Origin: Myxococcaceae bacterium
GTDB taxonomy: Bacteria; Myxococcota; Myxococcia; Myxococcales; UBA5297
DNA length: 46,899 nt
Direction: 5' to 3'
Assembly (NCBI GenBank): GCA_017500825.1
Contig: JAFVYB010000085.1
Span: 1-46,899 of the forward strand
Shown: piece after piece, positions 26,376 to 35,353 of the stretch
Layout of the letters: every line of letters begins with the position of its first letter
Numbering within the stretch: the stretch's first letter is position 1
Position numbers and translations under genes: made by a program
Notes under the pieces: model-generated
What the model was told of the DNA's origin: nothing
Databases searched by the model: none
What the model saw: the letters and a program-made list of their open reading frames with translations, nothing else

Positions 26376-27311
26376 ATGAAACAGCAGTTCACCGTCACCG
26401 CCCTCGATGCTGGCGCCCGCGTCGACCGCTTTCTCGCCGACAAGCTCCAGCTCTCCCGCGCCCGACTCAAAGCTCTCTTCGAAGAAGGCCGTATCCGCGT
26501 CGATGGCCGCCGCGTGCCCAAGAGCGCGATCGTGAACGCCGACGCCCGCGTCGACATCGACCTGCCTGACGAAGCGGCATCGGTCCTGCCCGAGCCCGAT
26601 CTCCCCCTCGCCGTCCTCTATGAAGACGACGCGATTCTGGCGCTCGACAAACCAGCCGGCATGCCCGTCCACCCGCTGACCTCCGATGAGCGCGGCACCC
26701 TGGCCAACGCCCTCATCGCCCGCTTTCCCGAGTGCGCCCAGGCCAGCGCCGACGCCCCGCTCGAATGCGGCATTGCCCACCGCCTCGACCACGACACCTC
26801 CGGCGTCCTCCTCGTCGCGCGCACGAGCGAGGCCTACAGCGCCCTGCGTGGACTCTTTGCGAAGCGCGAGATCGACAAGCGCTACACCGCCCTCGTCGGA
26901 GGACTCATCGCCGACAGCGGCGTCGTCCACCTGCCCATCGCCCATCACCCGAGCGACGCCAGGCGCATGGTGGCCTGCGCCGACGAGGAAAAACAGCGCT
27001 CGCTCAAGGCGCGAGAGGCGACCACCCGCTACGCCATTCAGCGCTGGCTCGGCGATTTTGCCCTTGTCGATATCGATATCCCCACCGGCGCGCGCCACCA
27101 GATCCGCGTTCACCTGGCGGCCATCGGCGCGCCCATCGTCGGCGACGCGCTCTACGGCGGGGAGGCACTCGACAGCCTCGGGCGACATTTTTTGCACGCG
27201 CGGCGCGTTGGCCTGCGCCACCCCTTGAGCGGCAGACGCCTCGACATCGAATCCCCCCTGCCCGACGACCTCGCCCGCGTCCTCGAACACCTCTCCGTGC
27301 CACAGTGCTGA
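26376..27311 (+). CDS. rluD: RluD-type pseudouridine synthase (S4 domain + RluA catalytic domain)
   Basis: A two-domain enzyme: an N-terminal S4 RNA-binding domain (GARVDRFLADKLQLSRARLKALFEEGRIRVDGRRV) and an RluA catalytic domain with LALDKPAGMPVHP, catalytic HRLDHDTSGVLLVART and the C-terminal GARHQIRVHLAAIGAPIVGDALYGG. RluD modifies U1911/1915/1917 of 23S rRNA helix 69. The 311-residue length fits RluA-D members, so RluC is the alternative. It starts 7 nt after gdx, and so could be under guanidine control as a passenger. Confidence 0.82.
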   Translation: MKQQFTVTALDAGARVDRFLADKLQLSRARLKALFEEGRIRVDGRRVPKSAIVNADARVDIDLPDEAASVLPEPDLPLAVLYEDDAILALDKPAGMPVHPLTSDERGTLANALIARFPECAQASADAPLECGIAHRLDHDTSGVLLVARTSEAYSALRGLFAKREIDKRYTALVGGLIADSGVVHLPIAHHPSDARRMVACADEEKQRSLKAREATTRYAIQRWLGDFALVDIDIPTGARHQIRVHLAAIGAPIVGDALYGGEALDSLGRHFLHARRVGLRHPLSGRRLDIESPLPDDLARVLEHLSVPQC

Positions 27312-27514
27312 CATCCACTCACACTGCCTCGCGCCAACCCACACCGCGCCCGGCCCGCGCGTCCCTGGCGACGCCCCAGCGCGCCCACCCGACGGCACGA
27401 CCGCCCTCGGCGATCCAAATCAGGCCATGCGCGCAGACACTCCGGCGATCCCACACGCCGATCCTGCGGCGTTCCGACTGTGGCGAACCAGGCCGCTCCC
27501 CCCTGCTGGCGATG

Positions 27515-27543
27515 TTGATTTCAGAGGCGTTTTCGACTAAGGG
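27515..27543 (+). promoter_or_regulatory. Promoter of rpoZ
   Basis: TTGATT (27515-27520), exactly 17 bp, then TAAGGG (27538-27543) followed by GCGCCGC and T6. Shared promoter type; the transcript would begin about 35 nt before rpoZ. The stretch 27312-27514 shows no gene. Confidence 0.7.
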
Positions 27544-27585
27544 GCGCCGCTTTTTTCGTCCCCCCTATCTTTCAAGAGGTCACCC

Positions 27586-27900
27586 ATGGCTCGCGTCACC
27601 GTCGAAGATTGCCTTCCCCTCGTGGACAACAGGTTCGCCCTGGTCCTGCTCGCCACCAAGCGCACGCGCCAACTGATGGCCGGCGCCCGCCCGGTCGTGG
27701 ACACCAAGAACAAGCCGCCCGTCCTCTCGTTGCGCGAGATCGCCACCGGCAAGGTCCGCTTTGACCGCAGCGTCCGCGACGCGCTGACCGGCAAGTTCGA
27801 CAAAGCCCCTGTGCAGAACGTCGCCCTGCGCCCCATCTCCCAGACCGGCCCGCGCTCGGTCCTCGTCGCGCCCAGCAGCGGCAATGGTCGCGCCCCCTGA
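27586..27900 (+). CDS. rpoZ: RNA polymerase omega subunit
   Basis: Omega helps fold beta' and forms part of ppGpp site 1 in proteobacterial polymerase. The 104-residue product begins [31 protein letters not shown], the omega signature ([27 protein letters not shown]), and continues [18 protein letters not shown] lies 7 nt before ATG 27586. It is flanked by its own promoter and a strong terminator. Two DksA-family proteins in the same window suggest active ppGpp-type control in this organism. Confidence 0.93.
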   Translation: MARVTVEDCLPLVDNRFALVLLATKRTRQLMAGARPVVDTKNKPPVLSLREIATGKVRFDRSVRDALTGKFDKAPVQNVALRPISQTGPRSVLVAPSSGNGRAP

Positions 27901-27926
27901 ACGCGCCGCAAGCATCCGCCTCACCC

Positions 27927-27960
27927 AAACCCCGGCAGCCACCCGCTCCCGGGGTTTTTT
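27927..27960 (+). terminator. Terminator of rpoZ
   Basis: AAACCCCGG pairs with CCGGGGTTT (9 bp) around a 13-nt loop, ending in T6 (27955-27960). Confidence 0.92.
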
Positions 27961-28104
27961 CATGCAGCGTGGCGAGCTCCATCCAAACGACTCGGCGCAA
28001 CGCGGCGAGGTCCCCACCGACGGCGAGGGGCGCGCTCATGGTCGCGACCTGTCTTTCAGCGCCTCCATGTCTGGCCGCCAACAGCCGTATCCCGCGCCGA
28101 GGCG

Positions 28105-29907
28105 TCACGCGTCTTCGCACCAGGGCAGCTCTGTCGCGTCCACGCCCGCGTCCGAGGGCGCGCCCCAAGTCCGCCCGGGCGCCGACGCCAGGCTGAGCCC
28201 ATCGCCCGTCCGCGCGCTTTCAGGGTGACTGGTCACGTCCGACACCGCCAGGCGCTCCGCGGCGCTGACCTGGGAAGGCGGCGCGTCAAGCAGACACAGG
28301 GCGTCGCGGCCATCGGCGATGACCTCCCAGGAAGAGGGATCTTCTGGCCGCGGGCGAAGGCGCATCGCGTCGAGCAGGCTCCAGCACGAAGCGATGAGCG
28401 CCAGCAGGGCCACGAGATAGGGCGCGCGACGAGACAGGACGCGTGGCGCGAGTGAGGCGAGTCCGGCGCGCGAGGTTTTGGGCCAGCGCATCCCCGCGTC
28501 ACACCAACGGGACCTGGGACGACGAGTCTGACGACGCAGAGCGGCGACTTTTCGCCTGAACTGGAGCGACTGAACCGGTTGCGTCGATCGCGTCGGCTGG
28601 CGCGCGCCAATCCATGAAACCGCCTCCGCGAGGCTCTCACCCGCTGCCGGAGATGCTCTGGCTGGCTGCTCAGGCGGCACTGGCAGAGGCGTGACTGGCC
28701 GCGACGCTGTCCAAGGCGCGTTTTTCGGCACACCCCCGACCGCCACCTTTTGCCCGTCCGCCCGCTCCTTTCCGACCTCCGCCTGTCCGCGCAGACGACC
28801 GGGCCGGGTCGCTGTCTGGACCGCACTCAAAGCCCCGGAGGTTCGACAGCCGCGTTCCCGACGCCCGAGCTCTGTCTGGCCAGAGCAATCCCCCACGCGG
28901 GGACGCGCGCGCGGTGCCACCTCCCGAGGACGAGACAATATGGCCGCCCGTCCCCGGATTTCCCGCAGGTGACGACAGACAGCCTGGGCGATGAGTTCAC
29001 TGAGCGACTCGCCGCGCCAATGTCGTTCGATGAGCGACTTCAGCGCGCGCGCCATGGACCGGGCAGAGTCGAACCGCCGCGCAGGATCGCGTTCGAGCGC
29101 CTTCATGATCAGCGCCGACAATTCCTCAGGAAAAGCCTCGTCGATCCGCGAAGGCGCGACGATCTCGCGTTCCAAAAGCGCCGCGCGCGCCCGTGACTCG
29201 CTCTCGGCGTCAAAGAGCGGTCGCGAGAGGCCCAGCGCGCTCTCGTAGAGGACGATTCCCAGCGAGAAGAGATCTGTCCGCGCGTCGAGCTGGCCGCCGA
29301 CGATCTGCTCAGGCGCCATGTAGCGCAGCTTGCCCTTGACCACGCCCGCGTCGCTCTCCTCGCCCAGCGGTCGGGCAATGCCAAAGTCGATCAGCTTGAC
29401 CGTCCCCATTCGCGAGAGGAGCAGATTGTGCGGGCTGACATCGCGGTGGATGAGCCGCAGTGGCGCGCCCGACTCGTCGCGGGCGTTCCAGGCGTGATCG
29501 AGCGCCTCGGCCGCGCTCCAGGCGATGTGGGCGGCCATCCAGAGCGCGTTCGTTCGACTCTCGGGACACAGGCCTCGTCCGCCACGGGCGGCAGCGGTGA
29601 GTCGACGCAGTGAGCAGCCGGACACAAACTCCATCGCCAGCGCGAGCTCGCCCGACTCGTCGATGAGGTCAAAGGCCTGCGCCAGGTTGGGATGGTTCAG
29701 GCGCGCGGCAATCCAGGCCTCCCGCTCGAACATGCGCCGAAACTCCGACCGCCCGGCAAACTCGGGACGCATCCGCTTGAGCGCGACCTCCTTGCAGAAA
29801 CCAGCGCTGCCGCGACGGCGCGCCCGATAGACCTCGGCCATGCCTCCGACAGCGATGCGCGAGATGATCTCGTAACCGCCCCAGCTCTTCCCCGAACAAA
29901 AGTCCAT
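28105..29907 (-). CDS. Transmembrane Ser/Thr protein kinase
   Basis: A eukaryote-type (Hanks) kinase of 600 residues. N-terminal kinase domain (about 11-300): P-loop IAVGGMAEVY, Lys44 in VALKRM, HRD-loop IHRDVSPHNLL, DFG in LIDFGIARPLG, and RYMAPEQIVG. A long basic/Pro-rich linker follows, then one membrane helix YLVALLALIASCWSLLDAM and a short acidic tail of about 70 residues. ATG 29907 follows a G-rich stretch (GGGGGG); upstream readings lack kinase similarity. It is the second gene after the PEGA kinase, which reads in the same direction. Its target is unknown. Confidence 0.87.
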   Translation of the reverse strand: MDFCSGKSWGGYEIISRIAVGGMAEVYRARRRGSAGFCKEVALKRMRPEFAGRSEFRRMFEREAWIAARLNHPNLAQAFDLIDESGELALAMEFVSGCSLRRLTAAARGGRGLCPESRTNALWMAAHIAWSAAEALDHAWNARDESGAPLRLIHRDVSPHNLLLSRMGTVKLIDFGIARPLGEESDAGVVKGKLRYMAPEQIVGGQLDARTDLFSLGIVLYESALGLSRPLFDAESESRARAALLEREIVAPSRIDEAFPEELSALIMKALERDPARRFDSARSMARALKSLIERHWRGESLSELIAQAVCRHLREIRGRAAILSRPREVAPRARPRVGDCSGQTELGRRERGCRTSGALSAVQTATRPGRLRGQAEVGKERADGQKVAVGGVPKNAPWTASRPVTPLPVPPEQPARASPAAGESLAEAVSWIGARQPTRSTQPVQSLQFRRKVAALRRQTRRPRSRWCDAGMRWPKTSRAGLASLAPRVLSRRAPYLVALLALIASCWSLLDAMRLRPRPEDPSSWEVIADGRDALCLLDAPPSQVSAAERLAVSDVTSHPESARTGDGLSLASAPGRTWGAPSDAGVDATELPWCEDA

Positions 29908-29994
29908 GGCGCCCCCCGATGTCGTGCCGCCGCCAGAACGCGGCGAACACACGCGGCCGTAGCGCAAAAGGCGGCGCGGGAAGCGAGCGCATAT

Positions 29995-30006
29995 GGGGGA
30001 TCCCCC
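29995..30006. other. Perfect 12-bp palindrome between the kinase genes
   Basis: GGGGGATCCCCC lies in the 150-nt gap about 90 bp upstream of the second kinase start. It could be an operator or chance in GC-rich DNA. Confidence 0.3.
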
Positions 30007-30057
30007 AACAGCGGGCATGCGACAGCGACCATGGCGACACGTCGCGGCCAGGCAGAC

Positions 30058-32328
30058 TCAGGGCGCGGTCATGTCGACGTTGACCTTGGTCAGCTCGTTG
30101 GGCGCGATGTCGACCGTCACCGTCTTGCGCTTGCCGAGATCGGCGTTGATCAACGTCAGCTGGTAGGTGCCCTCGTAGAGCCGCTGCTTGGGCATGGGCG
30201 TCGTGCCGATCTTCTTGTTGCGCAGCCAAACATCGGCCCAGGGCTTGGCCAGGATGAGCAGCTCCCCCTTTGCCACCTCGATGTCGAAGGAGAGAATCTG
30301 GCCCGCGCGCAGGTTGAAGGTGCGCGAGGTCTCGAAACCTTCGGCGGGGTTGCTCAGGACGATCTTGTGCTTGCCCACCGGCAGCTCGATCTCGCACGGC
30401 GTCGACTCGCAGAGCTCCTCGCGGCCCTCCCAGACGCGGGCGGAGGGAACACTGGCCACCGTGACGGTGCCCACTTCGGCGGCGAAATCCTCGTCATCGT
30501 CGTCCACGCGCGCCGGACGCGCGACAGGCGTTTTACGTGCAGAAGGCTTCGGCTGCGGACGCGACACGGCGCCACTGGCCCGTTTGGTCAGGGAAAACTT
30601 GAACTTCTGCAACGTGCCGTCGGAGAGGAGGACTTCCTCGGTGCGGTCCAGATAGCCGGGCGCTGAGACGCGAATCGTCGCCTCCTTGACGCGCGGCAGC
30701 GACTGGGTCAGCGGCGTCACCCCCGGCAGCATGCGCCCGTTGAAGTAGACCGTGGCGCCAGCCGGCTCGGTGAGGATGGTCAGCTGGATGTTGTCGGCTG
30801 CGGACGCTGCTTTCAGCGGACTGCGCTCGCCGCTCGCGGCAAGGGGTTTGGGCGCCTGGCTAGCGTCCTGCTGAGCTGGCGAGAGCGCGGCGCTTCCCTC
30901 GGTGGAAGGCGGCAGCGTTGGCGGCGGCGGAAGCGCGCTCAGATCCGGCGTGGGCACCAGTTCGCTCAGTTCGACGCCAGACCCCGTGACGACCTTGGCC
31001 ACACCGGCGATCAGTCCCAGCGCCAAAAGGAAGCCCAAAAGCGCGCCCACCCAGGCGAAGCGACGCGCGGGCGAGGGAGAATCGGCTGTCGGTGCAGGCG
31101 CGAGGCGCTCTTCGGAATGGCGGCGGGGCGCGTCTGCCATCTCCGCGGACTTCTGGCGATGCCGCCTGGCGCGTGAGGGCGTCTCGGTGGTCGGACGCGA
31201 AACCTCCGAATGGTGCCGGGGCACGTCTATCGGCTGCGAGGGAGTCAGGGCAGGTCGCGGGCGCTTGTGAACACCGCTCTTGGAGAGGGGGGACTTCGGC
31301 GGCGCGGCCAGGACCGATGATCGACGGCGCTGAATGCGCTTGGAGACGATGGAGTCCGAGCCATTGGAGAGCTCGCGCTCAAAGGGCAATTCCTCGCGCG
31401 ACTCCTGCGACAGGCGGTCGGCATAGAGCGACTTGAGGAAGGTCGAGAGGAGCGCGTTCGAGGAAGGCTGACGCGTGGTGACGAGCCACTCCTCCAGGGC
31501 GAGCTGCATCTCTGTGAGGTCTGCGAAGCGATCGTCCGGGTTTCTGGAGAGCGCCTTCATCACGATGGCGTCGAGCTCGGGCGGGACGTTCGAATTGATC
31601 GACGAGGGCGGCGCCACCTGGCAGTCGGCGACAGCGGTCAGCGTCTGGATCTCGTTGCCGCGCTTGAAGAGCCGCTGAAAGGTCAACAGCTCGTGCAGGA
31701 CGATGCCGAGCGCGAACTGATCGGTGCGCTGGTCGATCTCGAGTCCGCTCGCCTGCTCGGGGCTCATGTAGGAATACTTGCCCTTGAGCACCCCCGAGCG
31801 CGTCTGCGTCGCCTGATCGGCGGCCTTGGCAATGCCAAAGTCAGCCACCTTGACCGCCCCCTCGAAGGAGACGAGCAGATTCTGCGGCGAGATGTCGCGG
31901 TGGATGATGTTGAGCGGGCGTCCCGAGGCGTCACAGCGCTTGTGGGCGTAGGCAAGCCCCGCCGCCGCGTCCATGGCGATGCGACAGGCCAGGGGGATCG
32001 GCAGGTTCATCCCCGCCTTCTCGCAGGTGCGCCAGATGCGCCGCGCGTCATCGCCGTGCACGTATTCCATGGCGATGAAGTAGGAGCCGCCCTCCTCTCC
32101 GAGGTCGTAAATCTGGACGATGTTCGGATGGTTGAGACGGACGGCCACGCGCGCCTCATGGAGGAACATCTCGACGAACTCTTCATTCTCGGCGAGGTGC
32201 GGGAGGATGCGCTTGAGGACGAGCAGCTTCTCGAAGCCCTCGATACCCGCCTGGCGGGCCAAGAAGATCTCGGCCATGCCGCCCGTCGCGATCTTCTTGA
32301 TGAGTTCGTATCGTCCAAACGCTTCCAT
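30058..32328 (-). CDS. Ser/Thr protein kinase with PEGA domains
   Basis: 756 residues. The N-terminal Hanks kinase domain (about 7-280) has IATGGMAEIFLAR, Lys39 in LVLKRILPH, IIHRDISPQNLLV, VADFGIAKAADQ and YSYMSPEQASG. A basic Ser/Arg/Pro-rich linker follows, with one membrane helix WVGALLGFLLALGLIAGVA at about 430. The periplasmic part contains repeated PEGA-type beta segments (LTILTEPAGATVYFNGRMLPGVTPL; VTVASVPSARVWEGREELC; GELLILAKPWADVWLRNKKIGTTPM). ATG 32328 has AAGGGA upstream. This architecture is common in Myxococcota-like bacteria. The signal and substrates are unknown. It is divergent from hscA. Confidence 0.9.
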   Translation of the reverse strand: MEAFGRYELIKKIATGGMAEIFLARQAGIEGFEKLLVLKRILPHLAENEEFVEMFLHEARVAVRLNHPNIVQIYDLGEEGGSYFIAMEYVHGDDARRIWRTCEKAGMNLPIPLACRIAMDAAAGLAYAHKRCDASGRPLNIIHRDISPQNLLVSFEGAVKVADFGIAKAADQATQTRSGVLKGKYSYMSPEQASGLEIDQRTDQFALGIVLHELLTFQRLFKRGNEIQTLTAVADCQVAPPSSINSNVPPELDAIVMKALSRNPDDRFADLTEMQLALEEWLVTTRQPSSNALLSTFLKSLYADRLSQESREELPFERELSNGSDSIVSKRIQRRRSSVLAAPPKSPLSKSGVHKRPRPALTPSQPIDVPRHHSEVSRPTTETPSRARRHRQKSAEMADAPRRHSEERLAPAPTADSPSPARRFAWVGALLGFLLALGLIAGVAKVVTGSGVELSELVPTPDLSALPPPPTLPPSTEGSAALSPAQQDASQAPKPLAASGERSPLKAASAADNIQLTILTEPAGATVYFNGRMLPGVTPLTQSLPRVKEATIRVSAPGYLDRTEEVLLSDGTLQKFKFSLTKRASGAVSRPQPKPSARKTPVARPARVDDDDEDFAAEVGTVTVASVPSARVWEGREELCESTPCEIELPVGKHKIVLSNPAEGFETSRTFNLRAGQILSFDIEVAKGELLILAKPWADVWLRNKKIGTTPMPKQRLYEGTYQLTLINADLGKRKTVTVDIAPNELTKVNVDMTAP

Positions 32329-32373
32329 TGAGTCCCTTCGCGCGCCAGCTCTTCGGGCACGAAAAAAGCGCGC

Positions 32374-32402
32374 CTTCTAGCCCCCATTCCTGCGGGGTCC
32401 AA
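32374..32402 (-). promoter_or_regulatory. Promoter of the PEGA kinase
   Basis: Minus strand: TTGGAC (32397-32402), 17 bp, then TAGAAG (32374-32379) followed by GCGCGC and T6. Shared promoter type. Confidence 0.65.
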
Positions 32403-32518
32403 GAAAGCAGCGCGGATGGCCCAGACGCTTTTGCGGCGGACTCCCCTAGCGCCTGCCTCGAAAAACGCCAGAGGAAAACGCGCCGCGGCGCAGAGGGTGG
32501 CAGGGCCCGCTGGCGGGG

Positions 32519-32549
32519 TTGAATTCGCCTCGCAAAGGCACGATAGGGC
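32519..32549 (+). promoter_or_regulatory. Promoter of the HscA-like gene
   Basis: TTGAAT (32519-32524), 19-bp spacer, TAGGGC (32544-32549) followed by GCCGC and T5. It is the longest spacer in the set. It is divergent from the kinase promoter. Confidence 0.55.
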
Positions 32550-32589
32550 GCCGCTTTTTCAGCCAAGCAGAAAGGTGTCCGACCCCTCC

Positions 32590-34590
32590 ATGAGCGGCCT
32601 CCTCCAGATCGAAGATCCCCTCGCCTCTCCGCGCGCCGTCGGCATTGACCTCGGCACCACCCACAGCCTGATCGCCGCGCGCCGCGATGGCGAGATCGAA
32701 TGCCTGCCAGTCGACGCGGAAGGCGGCCGACTCCTCCACTCGACCATCCATCTCGACGAGCTCTCGGGGGCGCTCCTGGTCGGAAAGGCCTCGGGGCAGG
32801 ACGCGCGGAAGCCCGCCATCCGATCGGCCAAGCGCTTCATGGGACGCAGCCTCAGCGACATCGCCCCTGAGGAACGAGTCGCCGCAGGTCTGACACCACA
32901 GAGTGAACTGCCGCGCTTTATTCTGGGCGAACGCCGTCTGAGCGCGGTCGAGGCCAGCGCCGAAATCCTCAAATCCCTGCGACGCAGCGCCCAAAACGCC
33001 CTGAGCGCGCCAGTCCAGGACGCGGTCATCACGGTCCCTGCCTACTTCGATGACGCCCAGCGACAGGCCACCAAGGACGCCGGACGTCTGGCCGGACTCA
33101 ATGTCCTGCGCATCCTCAATGAGCCGACTGCGGCCGCCATCGCCTACGGGCTCGACAAAAAAGTGAACGGCCATTTCGCCGTCTTTGATCTTGGCGGCGG
33201 CACCTTCGACCTGTCGATTCTCTCGCTCGACGATGGGCTGTTTCAGGTCCTGGCCACCAAAGGCGACACACTGCTCGGCGGCGACGATTTTGATCGGGCG
33301 CTGCTCACGCTGGCCATTGAACAGGTCTCGACAGGCCCCGCGCCCTCACTGTCGTCTCTCGGAGAGAGTCTCGCGCCCTGGCTCGCCGAGGCGCGCCGCG
33401 TCAAAGAAGCGCTCAGCCAAGAGGAAGAGGCCGTCTTTCACTTCGACACCTCCGCGGAAACCAGCGCCGCGCACACGTCGCTCGACGGCAAGTCAACGAC
33501 CATCACCCGCGCCGCGCTTGAATCTCTGGCGCCTGTCCGCGCGCTCGTCGATCGGACGCTGCGCCTGACCAAATCGGCCCTGTTCGACGCCCATCTCGCC
33601 CCTCAGGACCTCGACGGCGTGGTGCTCGTCGGCGGCATGACGCGCATGCCCCTCGTGCGTGCCGAGGTCGAGCGCTTCTTCGGACGCCCGCCTCTCGTCG
33701 ACCTCGATCCAGACCAGGTTGTCGCCCTCGGCGCGGCCATCGAGGCCGAACAGCTTTCCGGCGAGGCGCGCGGCGAAGAGCTCCTCCTGCTCGACGTCAA
33801 CCCGCTCTCGCTGGGACTGGAGACGATGGGCGGTGTGGTGGAGAAGATCATCCCCCGCAACTCGACCATCCCGACCTCTGCCGCCCAAATCTTCACCACC
33901 TTTCAGGATGGTCAGACCGGACTCGACATCCACGTTCTCCAGGGCGAGCGCGAACTCGTCGAAGACTGCCGCTCGCTGGCACGCTTCACCCTGCGCGGCA
34001 TCCCGCCTCTGGCCGCTGGCCTTGCCCGCATTCAGGTGAGCTTCTCTCTCGACGCGGATGGACTTCTCAGCGTGTCGGCACGCGAGCTTTCGACAGGCGT
34101 GGAGCAGTCCATCGAGGTGCGCCCCTCGCACGGTCTGAGCGACGAGGACATCGAACAGATGCTGCTCTCTGCCATCGACAACGCGGAAGAGGATGTGGCG
34201 CGGCGGCTCATCCGCGACGCGCGCATCGAAGCTCAGCGCATCGCCCATGAGGCCCAAAAACGCCTCGACGATCACGACTTCCTCCTCGTCGAAGGCGAGC
34301 GCGAGCGCATCGAAGCGGCGCTCAGGCGCGTGGAGGAAGCCAACAAGGGGGAAGACTTCCGCAAAATCGTCGCCGGCAAAAACGCCCTTGTCGCCGCCTC
34401 GAACAGGCTGGCCGAGCGCGTGATGACCTACGAGGTCGAGCGGGCCATCAAGGGACGCGTTGCAGAGGAGCTCATCGCCGACAGCGCCGAAGAGAGCGTT
34501 GGCATGCGCCACCTGCGCGAACAGGCAGCTCAGAGCGATGAGCAGCGTGATGGCCAAGGCGGCGGGCAAGACGAGCGGACACTGTCGTAG
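32590..34590 (+). CDS. hscA: HscA-like Hsp70 chaperone
   Basis: Hsp70 with ATPase domain signatures [45 protein letters not shown] and [13 protein letters not shown]. The phrase [15 protein letters not shown] is typical of HscA, the chaperone that helps IscU release Fe-S clusters. The 666-residue length and full C-terminal lid agree. ATG 32590 is taken, but the only visible ribosome site (AGAAAGG) is about 14 nt away; GTG 32575 would touch it. The usual partners hscB, iscU and iscS are absent from the window, while a ferredoxin lies just downstream on the other strand. A general DnaK paralogue is the alternative. Confidence 0.82.
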   Translation: MSGLLQIEDPLASPRAVGIDLGTTHSLIAARRDGEIECLPVDAEGGRLLHSTIHLDELSGALLVGKASGQDARKPAIRSAKRFMGRSLSDIAPEERVAAGLTPQSELPRFILGERRLSAVEASAEILKSLRRSAQNALSAPVQDAVITVPAYFDDAQRQATKDAGRLAGLNVLRILNEPTAAAIAYGLDKKVNGHFAVFDLGGGTFDLSILSLDDGLFQVLATKGDTLLGGDDFDRALLTLAIEQVSTGPAPSLSSLGESLAPWLAEARRVKEALSQEEEAVFHFDTSAETSAAHTSLDGKSTTITRAALESLAPVRALVDRTLRLTKSALFDAHLAPQDLDGVVLVGGMTRMPLVRAEVERFFGRPPLVDLDPDQVVALGAAIEAEQLSGEARGEELLLLDVNPLSLGLETMGGVVEKIIPRNSTIPTSAAQIFTTFQDGQTGLDIHVLQGERELVEDCRSLARFTLRGIPPLAAGLARIQVSFSLDADGLLSVSARELSTGVEQSIEVRPSHGLSDEDIEQMLLSAIDNAEEDVARRLIRDARIEAQRIAHEAQKRLDDHDFLLVEGERERIEAALRRVEEANKGEDFRKIVAGKNALVAASNRLAERVMTYEVERAIKGRVAEELIADSAEESVGMRHLREQAAQSDEQRDGQGGGQDERTLS

Positions 34591-34848
34591 TCGGGCGTTT
34601 CGGAAGGTGGACAGAGGCGTCTGATCCTCTCGTTCGCTTGAGTGCGCGGCTGCGCGCCGTCTCCAACCGAAGGCCGTGTGTGTGTGTCGACCGGCTGTTG
34701 TTCTGAGCCCCGCCCAAAACAGGCGATAGACGGGCGAGAACTTCCGACGCGCAACGACTGAACGCGCGTCCTCGGGCGACGCCGCTGAAACCGCCGGTCA
34801 GGCATCTCGCCTTGCCCCTGAATCGTTGGCGACGACTGATGCCCCCGC

Positions 34849-35160
34849 TCAGTTCCGTTCCTTGCGAAAGCGGGACAGGCTCGCGGGCAGTGTCTCCAAC
34901 TCAGGCAGCTGACGATCGGGGTGAAGACTTCGCGCCCGTTCCAAGAGCAGCGCCTCGCTCTCGACGCGTTCGCCATCCGGCTCAGGCGCCTCCACTGGGC
35001 AGACGCTCAGACAGGCAGCCTCGTCGCAAAAGCCAACGCACTCGCTGCAGCGCGCTGGTTCGATTTCGCAGATCTCCTGCCCCTGAAAAATGGCGGCATT
35101 GGGACACTCCGACTCGCAGGCGCCGCAGGCGATACAGCGATCGCCGATCTTGTAGGCCAT
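34849..35160 (-). CDS. yfhL: YfhL-type 2[4Fe-4S] ferredoxin
   Basis: A small electron carrier of 103 residues. It begins MAYKIGDRCIACGACESECPNAAIFQG, then has a second set CSECVGF....ACLSVCPVEA, in line with YfhL/Alvin-type ferredoxins that have an extended second cluster loop (CxECVGxxxxxxCxxxCP). About 35 polar residues follow. GAGGAG lies 6 nt before ATG 35160; the longer upstream reading lacks similarity. It is convergent with hscA. Confidence 0.88.
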   Translation of the reverse strand: MAYKIGDRCIACGACESECPNAAIFQGQEICEIEPARCSECVGFCDEAACLSVCPVEAPEPDGERVESEALLLERARSLHPDRQLPELETLPASLSRFRKERN

Positions 35161-35283
35161 GATTTTCTCCTCGGAGCGCGACCTCGCCCCATGCGCGCCC
35201 AAATCGCTCCAGGCGTCAGCGGGCCACCACCGGTCAAACGTGCGCGCCAGCCAGCGGCTCAACCGCCAACTCGCGCCTTAGAG

Positions 35284-35318
35284 ACAAAAGAGCCCCGGAT
35301 CAGGCGATCCGAGGCTCT
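35284..35318 (-). terminator. Terminator of the 5'-nucleotidase/outer-membrane operon
   Basis: On the minus strand GAGCCTCGGATC pairs with GATCCGGGGCTC (35290-35317; one T-G pair), followed by TTTTGTC. It lies about 36 nt past the outer-membrane protein stop. Confidence 0.82.
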
Positions 35319-35353
35319 TCGTTTCGGAAGGTTCCACCTGTCACAGCACGCTC

